This document shows positions 8,518 to 18,050 of a DNA stretch of 64,000 nucleotides, one piece after another. The translations under genes were made by a program, and so were the position numbers. The stretch is taken from contig NZ_CP090960.1 of assembly GCF_021611515.1 (NCBI RefSeq), positions 1,178,001-1,242,000 of the forward strand, written 5' to 3'. The stretch is from Mariluticola halotolerans (lineage in GTDB: Bacteria; Pseudomonadota; Alphaproteobacteria; Rhizobiales; Devosiaceae). Numbering within the stretch: position 1 is the stretch's first letter; the number at the start of each line of letters is the position of its first letter. A model generated the notes under the pieces. That model searched no databases, was not told the origin of the DNA, and saw only the letters and a program-made list of their open reading frames with translations.

Positions 8518-9510
8518 TCAATTCGCGCTCGCTGCGCCCAAATGTGCCGCCCGTGCGTAGATCGTGTCGATCAGCATCTGAGCCGAAACCAGGTCTCGCA
8601 GATTGGCGACACCGGCCTTTCCGGCTCGCGCAAACCGGGCCATTTCGGATCCGAATTCGGCATATTGTTCAGCTGATGGTGGGCTGTTGCGCTGATTGCG
8701 ACCCTTGGGCGTACGCACGCTCAACAGGCCGTTATTCTCTGCGATTGCCCAACCCGGCCCATGTATACGCCACTCTTTCTCGGTTGTGATCTCTGAGGGC
8801 ATACAATAGCCGGCCTCGATCGTGATGCTGCGGCTTCCACCGACACGCAGCGATGCGAAGGCAAAATCCTCGACCGGCAATCCGTGCAAAACATTCGAGA
8901 TGCCTGCGCTCATTACTTCTATGGGTTCGTCTCGCGCCAGTACCAGCGCCGCGTCGGCGGCATGTATTCCCAGATTGCGCAACGCCCCGCCACCAGAGCG
9001 CGCAGGATCGAGAACCCAGCCCACGCCATCGCGGATATATCTCGAGGGTGGCCCTGCCAGAATTCTGAAATGGGCGTGGGTCCAGGCCGGGGCTGAAGAG
9101 ATATTCACCAATTCACGCCAGAAGGCCATCGACCGGTTGACCAGTGGTACCATTGTGGGGAGGCTTTTCTCTTCTGCCGCCGCCAGAACCGGGACGAGCG
9201 CCGCTGCGTCGCACGCGCCGGGCTTTTCGAGGATGAAGGGCATGCCTGCATCGATCAGTTTCATCAGCAGAGCCGGTGTCAGGTCAGGGCGTGTGAGGAC
9301 CAGGGCAACCGCGTCCGGGAAAAGCGACAGCATCTCCTCCTCATCGGTGAAATATGGTACGGAAAACCGCTCGCCAATCCGGCGGGCAGCCTGTGCTTCA
9401 AGCGCACCGACTGCGGCAATTTCCTGCCCTGCGCCCACAAGCGCATCAAGATGCCAGGCTGCATGCCAGTGTCCCGCGCCAAACAGAATGAATCGCGTGC
9501 GTTGTGTCAT
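8518..9510 (-). CDS. Gfo/Idh/MocA-family oxidoreductase (second of two)
   Basis: NAD(P)-dependent dehydrogenase of ~330 residues. An N-terminal Rossmann fold (FGAGHWHAAWHLDAL) is followed by the family EKPG motif (EKPGACDAAALV). Its ATG at 9510 overlaps the TGA of the preceding gene (ATGA), which sets the start. Last gene of the ten-gene operon that begins with the LacI regulator. Such enzymes oxidise sugars, inositols or keto derivatives; substrate is unknown. The first glycine motif is GxGxxx rather than GxGxxG, common in divergent members. Confidence 0.85.
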   Translation of the reverse strand: MTQRTRFILFGAGHWHAAWHLDALVGAGQEIAAVGALEAQAARRIGERFSVPYFTDEEEMLSLFPDAVALVLTRPDLTPALLMKLIDAGMPFILEKPGACDAAALVPVLAAAEEKSLPTMVPLVNRSMAFWRELVNISSAPAWTHAHFRILAGPPSRYIRDGVGWVLDPARSGGGALRNLGIHAADAALVLARDEPIEVMSAGISNVLHGLPVEDFAFASLRVGGSRSITIEAGYCMPSEITTEKEWRIHGPGWAIAENNGLLSVRTPKGRNQRNSPPSAEQYAEFGSEMARFARAGKAGVANLRDLVSAQMLIDTIYARAAHLGAASAN

Positions 9511-10496
9511 CGTACCGTTTCCCATGCGCCGCTTTGCTGCGATCGCGATATCGCCTCAACGACCGATGCCACATAACGACCATACTCAAAGGGCGTATCG
9601 ACCCGACCGGTCTCGATCAGTACGGCAAATGCACCCAATTCCGCATCGAGCATGGCCGTCCAGTGGTCTACATCGGTCGGCTCGAGAGCATTGCTCCAGC
9701 CTGCCCCGACATCCACGTCCAAAAGGCCGCGATGTGACACACGCAGCATCCCCTCTGTGCCAAGTACCTCGGCATAGACCTGAGGCTGCATGCGCCCACG
9801 GGTGCCGGCAATATTGATGCGCCCCGAAATTTCCCCGAAATTCAGCAACGCACTGCCGAAATCGTCGGCATCCTGTTCCTTGTGGAACCGCGTTTGCGTC
9901 AGGCCAACCGCGCTTTGCGCACGCGCATCCAGAAGCCAGCTCAACTGGTCGACAATGTGCACGCCTTGGATCTGCCACATGCCGCCGCCTGCATCCGCCG
10001 ATTTCTGCCAGAGCCGCCGTTCGGCACTTTGCCAATCTATATAGCGGCGGCCTTCTGCGCTGACCGGGATTCCAATCGTGCCCGAAGCGATCAGGGCCCG
10101 GGCCTGTTGGTGGGCCGGCGACCAGCGCATGAGGTGTCCCACCATGCCGCGCCCGGGACCAGCTATTGCCGCAGCGACAAGCTGGTCGCAGCCGACAACC
10201 GTCGTGGCGAGTGGTTTTTCAACCAAAACGCTTTTTCCTGCCGCGATGCCAGCCACGCCGATTTGGACATGGCTGGCATGGGGGGTCGCCACGATCACGC
10301 CATGAATGCCCTCATCCAACAGCGCTGCGGCAAGATCGGGATAGGATTTTGTCCGGTACTCGCCGGCGATCTCGTCGGCACTGCCAGGCCGGGACCCAAC
10401 GAACCCTGCCAGCCTCAGGCGCGGTTGCCGCGCAATCGCTTTGGCATGGGTATGGGCAAATGCGCCCGTACCCACGACAACAACATTCAAGTTCAT
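9507..10496 (-). CDS. Gfo/Idh/MocA-family oxidoreductase (first of two)
   Basis: A 329-residue dehydrogenase with Rossmann motif VVVGTGAFAHTHAKAI at the N-terminus and EKPLATTV near residue 95, the usual nicotinamide-side lysine motif. A C-terminal GFO_IDH_MocA sheet domain follows. Its ATG overlaps the upstream ATPase stop by 4 bp. Two different members in one operon often work as an oxidation/reduction pair on a sugar, as in some sugar-epimerising pathways; that is a guess here. Confidence 0.87.
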   Translation of the reverse strand: MNLNVVVVGTGAFAHTHAKAIARQPRLRLAGFVGSRPGSADEIAGEYRTKSYPDLAAALLDEGIHGVIVATPHASHVQIGVAGIAAGKSVLVEKPLATTVVGCDQLVAAAIAGPGRGMVGHLMRWSPAHQQARALIASGTIGIPVSAEGRRYIDWQSAERRLWQKSADAGGGMWQIQGVHIVDQLSWLLDARAQSAVGLTQTRFHKEQDADDFGSALLNFGEISGRINIAGTRGRMQPQVYAEVLGTEGMLRVSHRGLLDVDVGAGWSNALEPTDVDHWTAMLDAELGAFAVLIETGRVDTPFEYGRYVASVVEAISRSQQSGAWETVR

Positions 10497-11287
10497 GTGC
10501 CCGTCTCCGCTTCCGGATCGAGGTTGATGTCCAGTGCGGCGGAAACCAGATGGCGGGAATAGTCGTGCGCGGGGTGCTCGAAAACATCCTCGGTCCGCGC
10601 AAGTTCGACAATCTCACCGAAATACATCACGGCAACCCGGTCAGAAATCTGCCGCACAACCCCAAGATCATGAGAGATGAATATGATGGCAAGCTGCATC
10701 TGCTCACGGATATCCGCGAGCAGGCGGAGCACCTGGGTCTGGGCAGACACATCGAGAGCGGAAACGGCTTCGTCGCATATCAAAAGCCGCGGAGATACCG
10801 CGAGCGCTCGGGCAATACCGACCCGCTGCGCCTGCCCGCCGGAAATCTGATCGGGCTGTCGATCGAGCAGGTCTGCACTCAGTCCCACTTTTGCCAGAAG
10901 CTCCCCGGCTGCAATGCGCTGGTTTTCCGGCGCGATTTCCGGATGCGTCAACCAACCTTCCGATACCAGTTGAAAAATGCTCATACGCGGGTTGAGGGCC
11001 GACCTTGGGTCCTGAAAGACCATTTGTACATCGCGCCGCTGCTTGCGGCTGCGACGATAGGGCAAGTGCTCGCCCGCGAGGTTGAGCGTACCTGCATCAG
11101 GTTTTGAAAGACCGGCAATCAGCCGTGCGAGACTTGACTTGCCGCAACCGGATTCGCCGACAACACCGAGGATTTCGCCCTCATCAACCGTGAAACTGAC
11201 GGATTTGACGGCACGTGTCCGATGCCCACCGCGGTGATAGGCAAATTCGAGGCTCTCGGCACTGAATATAGGTTTCGATGGCATCAC
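10493..11287 (-). CDS. Peptide-type ABC importer ATPase (DppF-like)
   Basis: A 264-residue ATPase with Walker A GESGCGKSS, signature ISGGQAQRV and Walker B LLICDEAVSALDV. It starts with the DppF/OppF-like N-terminus (FSAESLEFAYHRGGHRTRAV). It pairs with the DppD-like ATPase directly upstream (4-bp overlap) to energise the permeases at 13661-15438. Slightly short of the usual ~320 residues: the C-terminal oligo_HPY extension is reduced. Confidence 0.88.
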   Translation of the reverse strand: MMPSKPIFSAESLEFAYHRGGHRTRAVKSVSFTVDEGEILGVVGESGCGKSSLARLIAGLSKPDAGTLNLAGEHLPYRRSRKQRRDVQMVFQDPRSALNPRMSIFQLVSEGWLTHPEIAPENQRIAAGELLAKVGLSADLLDRQPDQISGGQAQRVGIARALAVSPRLLICDEAVSALDVSAQTQVLRLLADIREQMQLAIIFISHDLGVVRQISDRVAVMYFGEIVELARTEDVFEHPAHDYSRHLVSAALDINLDPEAETGT

Positions 11288-12126
11288 GCGCTCATGACTG
11301 TAGATTTGCGTACCGATGGCACGTTGGCAATAAGATGCCGGGTGTATTCATGTTGCGGGTTCGCCAGAACCGTTCTGGCTGGTCCGGTTTCCACCACGAC
11401 GCCATGACGCATCACCACGAGATCGTCGGCATAATGCGCCATGACCCGCAGGTCATGACTGATCAAAACCATGGCGAGCCCTTCTTCGGCCTGCAGACGG
11501 CGCAGAAGTTTGAGGACATGCGCCTGAACCGTTACATCCAGCGAGGTCGTGGGTTCATCGGCGAGCATCAATCGCGGTGATCCGGCAAGCGCCATGGCAA
11601 TCACCACGCGCTGGCGCTGCCCCCCGGACAGCTGATGCGGATAATGCGTTGCACGCACTTCCGGCTCGGGAACCTCAACGCGCTCCAGCAGCTCGACGGC
11701 CTTTTTGCGCGCCTCCATCCGGTCCATCCCCTTCCGGCGAACCAGAATTTCGCTGATCTGGTCGTCCACACGCATGGCGGGGTTAAGCGCGGCCAGAGGA
11801 TCCTGGAACACCATCGCCATCTCCGTGCCCCGCAATACGCGGCGCTGATCTGCGTTTTCCCGGGTGAGGTCTTTCCCCTCAAAATGGATCGCCCCACCAA
11901 CGACATCCAAACCCTTTGGCAGGAGATCCATTACTGCCAGAACGGTCATGGATTTTCCGCTGCCAGATTCGCCGACCACACCAGTGGTTCGACCGGCAGA
12001 CGCTGTGAGCGATACCTTGTCGAGAATGGTCACACCGGCGGCGCTGACCTCAAGGTCGGTAATTTCCAGCAAGGGTCGGGATGCGCCCCACGACGGGGGC
12101 GCATCCTTGAGGTGATCAAACGTCAT
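11284..12126 (-). CDS. Peptide-type ABC importer ATPase (DppD-like)
   Basis: A 280-residue ATPase with Walker A GESGSGKS, signature [15 protein letters not shown] and Walker [14 protein letters not shown]. It contains the DppD-type [11 protein letters not shown] segment. The ATG overlaps the stop of the binding-protein gene. With the DppF-like partner it forms the ATPase heterodimer of a peptide/opine/nickel-class importer. Confidence 0.89.
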   Translation of the reverse strand: MTFDHLKDAPPSWGASRPLLEITDLEVSAAGVTILDKVSLTASAGRTTGVVGESGSGKSMTVLAVMDLLPKGLDVVGGAIHFEGKDLTRENADQRRVLRGTEMAMVFQDPLAALNPAMRVDDQISEILVRRKGMDRMEARKKAVELLERVEVPEPEVRATHYPHQLSGGQRQRVVIAMALAGSPRLMLADEPTTSLDVTVQAHVLKLLRRLQAEEGLAMVLISHDLRVMAHYADDLVVMRHGVVVETGPARTVLANPQHEYTRHLIANVPSVRKSTVMSA

Positions 12127-13610
12127 TTTGCGAAGTGGATCCCGGTGAGGTCAGGCTTGTAGATCGAGTCGAGCTTCACGCCCTCAACCGCATCCGACCA
12201 TGCCCAGATCTGGCGAACACTCATGGGATAAATGCCCATGGCCTCGTCCCAGATGATCTTGCCGGCCTGGGCATAAAGGTCCGCGCGCCGCGCCTGGTCG
12301 GAAGCAGAACCAGCGGCCGCCAAAAGCTCGTCGAGCTCGGCATTGCAATGTCCGGTACGGTTTGCGGCACAAGTGTACAAGCGGCCAAGGTTATAGTCTG
12401 CGTCACCGGTGCTGGTCACAAGCGGCTGGATGATGACCATGTCCCAATCCAGAGCGAGCAGACGCTGGGTACCAACTGCGGCTTCCTGAAGATCAAGTTC
12501 GGCATTCACCCCGATACGGGCCCAGTCGGCGACCATGGCTTCGACCAGCGGTCCGTAATTGTTGTTGGTCATCAAAATCCGGATCGTGCCGTCGAAATCA
12601 AACCCGGCGGCTTCAAGCTCGGCGCGGGCTGCATCCGGATCATAGGCATAGGGGGTTTGCTCGCTTGCCCCAAAGACGGCATCCGGCAGCGGGCCGGACA
12701 TCGGCTCGCCCGTGCTTGGGTAAAGCACGGAAATGATACCTTCGAAGTCGATGGCCTTCCAAAGCGCCTGACGCACCGCGGCATCCTCGAATACCGCGCG
12801 CTGACCATTGTACCAGACCACGAGGTTTGCGAGCGTCGATACTGTTTCGACAGTGACGTCCGAAATGCCTTCAAGACGCGACACAGCATCATCTGGCAGC
12901 GTCCAGGTCAGGTCGATCTCACCGGTCTCAAGGGCTGTCAGCCGCGCTGCCTGTTCCGGCACCATGCGGAAAGTCACACCGGCGAGCTTTGGCGCACCGC
13001 CCCAGTAGTTTTCATTGGCCGAAAGCTCAACGCTCTGGCTGGGATCGAAGGAAACGAGCTTGAATGGCCCACTGCCGACGGGTTCCAGGCCAAAATTCTC
13101 GTCCGCTGCCCGCTCCGAGGGAATGACAGCAAGCATTGAGAGTTTGCCAAGAAGCGCGCCCTGTCCCGCCTCTGACGATACAGTGACCTCCAACGGCCCG
13201 CTTGCTGTCACGGTCAGCGGTGAGAACAGGCCTGCGAGGGGCCCTGCCTGCGTTGTCACACGGTTGACGGAAGCAACCACATCTTCAGCGTCGAGGCTGG
13301 AACCGTCGGTGAAGTTCACATCATCACGCAGCGAAAGCGTCCATTCAGTGGCGTCTTCGTTGGCTTCCCAGCTTTGCACCAGGTTGGGGACATACTCGCC
13401 GTCGCGGAACTTGACGAGTGTGTCAAAAAGCTGCGCATTGATCTGCAGGTTGCCCTGAACCAGGGCGCCGGAGCCGAGCGGATCAAGATTGGCGACAGAT
13501 GCGTTGGGCAACCCGATAACCAGACTTTCTTTCGGTTGTGCGAATGCCGGGGCTGTCAGCATCAGTGCTGCGGCGATGCCTCCCATTCCCACTATGGTTT
13601 TTATTTTCAT
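12123..13610 (-). CDS. Peptide-type ABC importer binding protein (SBP_bac_5)
   Basis: A 495-residue extracytoplasmic binding protein. The signal peptide is MKIKTIVGMGG...LTAPAFAQ, cleaved near residue 25. The SBP_bac_5 landmarks follow: LVQSWEANEDATEWTLSLRDDVNFTDGS near residue 90 (here quoted as two parts: LVQSWEANEDATEW and TLSLRDDVNFTDGS) and VRQALWKAIDFEGI. A strong AGGAGG lies 9 bases before the ATG. The ~50-nt gap before it is A/C-rich on the coding strand and looks unstructured, which may favour high translation. The family carries peptides, but also oligosaccharides and opines, so the ligand is open. Confidence 0.9.
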   Translation of the reverse strand: MKIKTIVGMGGIAAALMLTAPAFAQPKESLVIGLPNASVANLDPLGSGALVQGNLQINAQLFDTLVKFRDGEYVPNLVQSWEANEDATEWTLSLRDDVNFTDGSSLDAEDVVASVNRVTTQAGPLAGLFSPLTVTASGPLEVTVSSEAGQGALLGKLSMLAVIPSERAADENFGLEPVGSGPFKLVSFDPSQSVELSANENYWGGAPKLAGVTFRMVPEQAARLTALETGEIDLTWTLPDDAVSRLEGISDVTVETVSTLANLVVWYNGQRAVFEDAAVRQALWKAIDFEGIISVLYPSTGEPMSGPLPDAVFGASEQTPYAYDPDAARAELEAAGFDFDGTIRILMTNNNYGPLVEAMVADWARIGVNAELDLQEAAVGTQRLLALDWDMVIIQPLVTSTGDADYNLGRLYTCAANRTGHCNAELDELLAAAGSASDQARRADLYAQAGKIIWDEAMGIYPMSVRQIWAWSDAVEGVKLDSIYKPDLTGIHFAK

Positions 13611-13660
13611 GTTTCATATCCTCCTTGGTTTTGGTTTGGGTCTTGTTTTTGCTCTTGTGT

Positions 13661-14512
13661 TCATCGGCCGCCATAGCGCGATGACAGGTGATCGCCGATC
13701 AATCCGATCACGACGATAATCGTCACGAGGACCAGACCGGGCATGGTGCTGATCCACCAGGCCTGGCTCATAAAATCGCGGCCCTCCGAAATGGTCTTGC
13801 CCAGCGAAATCGTGGACGCGGGCAAACCAATGCCGAGAAAGCTCAGACTCGCTTCTGTCATTACGAAGGCTGCAAATTCCAGTGTCGCGGCGGTCGCCAA
13901 TGGCCCGATGAGAAATGGCAGAATGTGGACCACGACGATGCGGATGTTCGATACCCCAAGCACCCGTGCCCCACGCACCCAGTCGCGCTCTCTGAACGTC
14001 AGAGTTGAGGCGCGCGCCAAACGGGCGAAGACCACCCAGCGCGTTACCGCCAGGATGATGACCAGATTGACAAGGCTGGGCCCCAGCAGACCGGCAATGA
14101 CGATAGCGAGCAGGATGGCGGGAAAAATAAGGAATATTTCGACGAAGCGGGATATGACTGCATCGATCCATCCACCCGCATAACCTGCGAGAATGCCCAG
14201 CGTGACGCCCACAATGCCCGACACGAGGGTCGCGCTTGCAGCCACAAGCACAGACGTACGAAGGCCGTGCATGATGAGCGTGAGAATGTCACGCCCCTGC
14301 CCATCGGTCCCCAGCCATGCAATGCTGCCATTTCTCAGTTCGGTGCCTGGGGGCAGCAACCTGTCGCGGATGGAGCCTGCCGCAATGTCATAGGGCAAAA
14401 CCAGCGGCCCCAGGATCACCAGAAGGGCGATAATCACGATAAGCACCCCGGGCAGTATCAGGCCATATCCGGTGTTCCGGTGAGAATCGGGGGTGGTCGC
14501 AATGCTGCTCAT
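13661..14512 (-). CDS. Peptide-type ABC importer permease (DppC-like)
   Basis: Inner-membrane permease of 283 residues with about six hydrophobic segments. It has the DppC-like N-terminal cytoplasmic tail, the HWLGTD-type element (IAWLGTDGQGRDILT) and the EAA loop (REROWVRGA-like: FRERDWVRGARVLG). The ATG overlaps the stop of the DppB-like gene by 4 bp. It forms the channel with that partner. Confidence 0.89.
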   Translation of the reverse strand: MSSIATTPDSHRNTGYGLILPGVLIVIIALLVILGPLVLPYDIAAGSIRDRLLPPGTELRNGSIAWLGTDGQGRDILTLIMHGLRTSVLVAASATLVSGIVGVTLGILAGYAGGWIDAVISRFVEIFLIFPAILLAIVIAGLLGPSLVNLVIILAVTRWVVFARLARASTLTFRERDWVRGARVLGVSNIRIVVVHILPFLIGPLATAATLEFAAFVMTEASLSFLGIGLPASTISLGKTISEGRDFMSQAWWISTMPGLVLVTIIVVIGLIGDHLSSRYGGR

Positions 14513-15438
14513 TGTGCACCTCCCAACCGGATCCGCGGATCGAGCCGCACATAGATCAAATCGGTGGAGACGTTGATCGCAACGACCATCAGGGTCACCA
14601 CAACGGCAATCGCCTGAACCACGTTATAGTCGCGGGCGGCTACACTTTCGACGAGAAGGGAGCCAATTCCAGGCCAGGCAAAGACGGCTTCGGTTATCAC
14701 GGCGCCGCCAACAAGTGTTGTGAGCTGCAGGCCAACAATGGTCACAACCGGCAACAGGGAGTTACGCAAAACGTGATAGCGCATGACCTGTGCCTCAGGC
14801 AGCCCCTTGGAATGTGCGGTCTGAATGAACGGCTCCGCCAGGGTGTCGACAACAGAGGCACGCGTCAGACGGATCACAATCGCAACGAAGGGCAGGATCA
14901 TCGTGATAGCGGGCAGCACCATATGGGCCGGGGTGCCAGCGCCAAAACTTGGGAACCAACGCAGCTCACGGGCAAAAACCAGAATAAGAATGACGCCGAG
15001 CCAGAACCCGGGGATCGACTTGCCCACCAGGGCGATTGAGGAGATGGCCCTGTCGAGCATACGTCCCGGGCGGCGGCCCGCAAACGCGCCCAGAGGAATG
15101 CCGATGATCAGGGAAAAGAATGTTGCAACGACCGTGAGTTGAAGTGTGGCCGGAAGACGCTCCAATACAGCCTGCATCGCTGGTTTGCCGAGCCGGATAG
15201 AATTCCCAAAGTTGAACTGCAACAGGTCACGCAGAAAAATCACGTATTGGGTGAGCAGGGAATCATCGAGCCCCAGCCGTGTGCGCAGGGCCGCAAGCTG
15301 CTCTTGGCTTGCGGTCGGCCCAAGCATGACCAGGGCGGCATCACCGGGTGCCAGCCTGATCAACAGGAAGATCAGCGTGACTGCGCCCCACACCACAAGG
15401 AGCGTTGTCCCGACGCGTTTGAAGGCGGAGATCGTCAT
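14509..15438 (-). CDS. Peptide-type ABC importer permease (DppB-like)
   Basis: A 309-residue permease. A first membrane helix at residues ~8-28 is followed by the DppB periplasmic signature (LAPGDAALVMLGPTAS, then GLDDSLLTQYVIFL). The EAA loop is near residue 200. It overlaps the dapA-like stop by 4 bp, so transporter and enzyme genes are translated as one unit. Confidence 0.89.
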   Translation of the reverse strand: MTISAFKRVGTTLLVVWGAVTLIFLLIRLAPGDAALVMLGPTASQEQLAALRTRLGLDDSLLTQYVIFLRDLLQFNFGNSIRLGKPAMQAVLERLPATLQLTVVATFFSLIIGIPLGAFAGRRPGRMLDRAISSIALVGKSIPGFWLGVILILVFARELRWFPSFGAGTPAHMVLPAITMILPFVAIVIRLTRASVVDTLAEPFIQTAHSKGLPEAQVMRYHVLRNSLLPVVTIVGLQLTTLVGGAVITEAVFAWPGIGSLLVESVAARDYNVVQAIAVVVTLMVVAINVSTDLIYVRLDPRIRLGGAQ

Positions 15439-16394
15439 GCGCGCTCCCCGGACAGCAAAGGCGCAGAAAGAATATCGGTGAAATCCCCGAGCAGGAGCCG
15501 CAACCGGGCCAGCTCTTCCTCATCATAGGGCGCAAAGGGTGCCCCGGGTGTGGGTGGACACAGGCCGAGAAGTGACATTGCAGCTTTCATTGCCGCTACA
15601 CCGGGACGGATGGCATGAATGCCAGTCAACGCGGTGAGCCGGGCCTGTATCGCCGCCGCACGTGCCATATCCTTTCCTGCAACTGCCTCGACCAGTTCGC
15701 GACAAGCGGCAGGTGCGAGGTTCGCCACACCGGGGGTGACGCCCCGCGCACCATTGGCAAGCCCCCAATCAAGCATTTTTTCGTTGCCCTGACTGACCGC
15801 AAAATCGTGCCGGGTGTCGCTCAACTGAGCGGCCCTTTCAATCAGCTCTTTGGAACCACCGCTGTCTTTCATCCCCACGATATGGGGCATGGCGAACAGC
15901 TGCTCGAACAGGCTCAGCGATATGGGATTGTTGGAATAGCGCGGTATGTTGTACGCAACGATCGGCGCATTGAGCACCCGCATGGCCGAAAAATGTGCAG
16001 CCAGTTCTTGCTCCGTGTGGATGAAATAATGTGGCGGTGCGACAACAACAGCATCCGGGCGCGCGGGCAAAATGGCATGTGCTGCATCCAGCGTCTGATC
16101 GGTGCCCGACCCGAAAACGGCGACGAGCACACGAGCGGAGGGCCCCCTCGTTTCGCGCCACAGCGCCGCCGCATCCACGCAAAAGCTTCCCGCAACCTCT
16201 GTCCTGACAGTCGCGCCCTCCCCGTTAGTGCCAAGCAGCATGATTGTGTCGACCTGCGCCGCCGCGATACGCTCGAACTGCGCCCCGAGAAGCGCCGCAT
16301 CGGGCTGGCGTTCCAGGGTCATGGGCGTGGTAACAGGAACCGTAACGCCCTCAATGACGTGAGAGGACTGGGTGCTGTTGGTTTCTGGTGTCAT
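15435..16394 (-). CDS. DapA/NanA-family class I aldolase or dehydratase
   Basis: A 319-residue TIM-barrel enzyme of the dihydrodipicolinate synthase/N-acetylneuraminate lyase superfamily. It shows GTNGEG (binding-loop position), YNIPRYSNN with the proton-relay Tyr, and IVGMKDSGG with the Schiff-base Lys. The family makes or cleaves C-C bonds of, or dehydrates, 2-keto acids. In this operon with two Gfo/Idh/MocA dehydrogenases and an FAD oxidoreductase it is more likely a catabolic keto-acid aldolase or dehydratase than lysine synthesis. Confidence 0.85.
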   Translation of the reverse strand: MTPETNSTQSSHVIEGVTVPVTTPMTLERQPDAALLGAQFERIAAAQVDTIMLLGTNGEGATVRTEVAGSFCVDAAALWRETRGPSARVLVAVFGSGTDQTLDAAHAILPARPDAVVVAPPHYFIHTEQELAAHFSAMRVLNAPIVAYNIPRYSNNPISLSLFEQLFAMPHIVGMKDSGGSKELIERAAQLSDTRHDFAVSQGNEKMLDWGLANGARGVTPGVANLAPAACRELVEAVAGKDMARAAAIQARLTALTGIHAIRPGVAAMKAAMSLLGLCPPTPGAPFAPYDEEELARLRLLLGDFTDILSAPLLSGERA

Positions 16395-16406
16395 CGCGCG
16401 CCCTCC

Positions 16407-18050
16407 CTAATAGGCTCGTATCTCGGGCCAGCGGGTTTCAACGCCCTGACCCTCCAATACCTTCTGGAACCCGGCGAGCAGGCTGTCGTCGGCCTGCACC
16501 TGGTGTGGCTCCAACCCCTTTTCCAGACAATATCCGGCAAGAAGGCCGACCACTTCGCCAATGTTCCATTCGACGGGATGCAGTCGATAGCAACCGTTGG
16601 TGATGTGCGTCGTACCGATGTTCTTGCATGCCGGCAGCAGGTTGCGCATGCGCTGCGGCAAGAGGGCACCAAGCGGAATCTCAAACGGGCAGGACGGCAC
16701 GTCGATATAATTGTCGCCGCCTGTCGAGGGGTGCAGATCAATGCGATACATACCGATGCCGACCGAATCCCGATAACGCACAGCCCCCTTATCGCCTCTG
16801 ACGGCGTGGCTCAGATCCTGCTCAACAATCCGCGTTACAGAACGGATGCGGCGGCTCTCCCTGATATAGGGCGCCATCGCCAGACCGTTCTCGTTACCGG
16901 TGACATCGCCGCGCAGACGCAAGCCGGGGAAGCCGTAGCCGCCATCGACACGGGGCGCCTCGGTCTGCATCCAGTACATCATGGAAAGGGACAGCTCCGA
17001 CGCCGCCTTAATGTGCTTTTCTTTTTCGGCCTCGGAAACATCGGTGATCGATGCCTCCATGTAATCAATCATCGGCCAGTTCACGAGGCAAATGTCCGAC
17101 GCGTAGGCGCCCGGCACGAAATTGCGCCGTGCCGCGATCCGCCTGAATGTCCAGAGATTGCCATCACCCGCATTCTTGCGTTGATCCGCATCCACAAGCA
17201 GAGGATCATCGTCCGGATTGGGCGTAAACGACCGCGTGACCGTTTCAAGCGTTCTGGGATTTGGCCCTGTCCAGCTCAACAGCGGCGCGCCCCAGAAATC
17301 CGGCTGATACGCTCGGAAATGGTCGTAATTGACGGGCTTGTCGATGGTGTGATCGCCATCGACATGGTCGATCGCAAAGCAAATGGAAAAGGCCTGTTCA
17401 TTATCGGGTTGCGCCTTTGCGGGTGCACTTGGCTCCCCGGTGTCGGATTGCGCTTCGAAGCCGGTGACATATTCGGTTCCCGTCAGAGGCAGCAGGTCAC
17501 CTAGTTCAGTGGCGTCTATGACATAGGCCGCGCTGATCTCAACACGATCGCCGGTGCGCTTGTTTTCCAGCGTCACGGCGCGCACGCAATCGCTATCCAC
17601 CGCCGCCGCGATCGGGTGGTACGGCTTTAAGATTCGCAGCTTTCCGGCCCCCTCCCAGGGCACAAGCATGGCCTCAAGGACCGCCACACCGACACGGGGC
17701 TCCGCGCAAACCCTGCTGACCCAGCCAGCACCTGGATTGAGGTCACGCCAGGCGCGGCTCGCCGCTGTTAGAGGGTAATGCTGTCTGTAATAGTCGCGCA
17801 TACCTTCGCGCAACTGGCGGTAGCTTCGGGTCGCACCAAACATTTCGATCCAGGAGTGCTCGTCAGGCGGCACTGCCTGGCTGGTCAACTGCCCGCCAAT
17901 CCAGTCAAACTCTTCGGTCATCACCACGCTTCGCCCGGCGCGCAAGGCCCCTAATGCAGCTGCAACACCACCCAGTCCGCCCCCGACAACCAGCACATCT
18001 GCGCTCAAATCCTTCACAGTAACTCCGTTCTTATTGATTGTTTTAATCAT
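16407..18050 (-). CDS. FAD-dependent oxidoreductase (FAD_oxidored family)
   Basis: About 547 residues. Near the N-terminus is the dinucleotide-binding motif ADVLVVGGGLGGVAAALGAL, then TEEFDWIGGQLTSQ, typical of PF12831 proteins. The central part has VIDATELGDLLPLTG and the C-terminus has LLPACKNIGTTHITNG, also usual for the family. The start at 18050 is chosen because earlier codons lie inside the lacI-type gene in another frame; the two overlap by 8 bp. First enzyme gene after the regulator. The reaction is unknown; members often dehydrogenate sugars or other hydroxy compounds. Confidence 0.83.
   Translation of the reverse strand: MIKTINKNGVTVKDLSADVLVVGGGLGGVAAALGALRAGRSVVMTEEFDWIGGQLTSQAVPPDEHSWIEMFGATRSYRQLREGMRDYYRQHYPLTAASRAWRDLNPGAGWVSRVCAEPRVGVAVLEAMLVPWEGAGKLRILKPYHPIAAAVDSDCVRAVTLENKRTGDRVEISAAYVIDATELGDLLPLTGTEYVTGFEAQSDTGEPSAPAKAQPDNEQAFSICFAIDHVDGDHTIDKPVNYDHFRAYQPDFWGAPLLSWTGPNPRTLETVTRSFTPNPDDDPLLVDADQRKNAGDGNLWTFRRIAARRNFVPGAYASDICLVNWPMIDYMEASITDVSEAEKEKHIKAASELSLSMMYWMQTEAPRVDGGYGFPGLRLRGDVTGNENGLAMAPYIRESRRIRSVTRIVEQDLSHAVRGDKGAVRYRDSVGIGMYRIDLHPSTGGDNYIDVPSCPFEIPLGALLPQRMRNLLPACKNIGTTHITNGCYRLHPVEWNIGEVVGLLAGYCLEKGLEPHQVQADDSLLAGFQKVLEGQGVETRWPEIRAY

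Noticed and set aside
8822-9817. A 331-codon plus-strand open frame
   Set aside because: Antisense to two Gfo/Idh/MocA genes; composition (Ser/Arg/Pro rich) is typical of a shadow frame.
12135-13139. A 334-codon plus-strand open frame
   Set aside because: Shadow of the SBP_bac_5 binding-protein gene on the minus strand.
15615-17504. A 629-codon plus-strand open frame
   Set aside because: It lies opposite the DapA-like and FAD oxidoreductase genes, has no family likeness and no ribosome site. High GC keeps antisense frames open.
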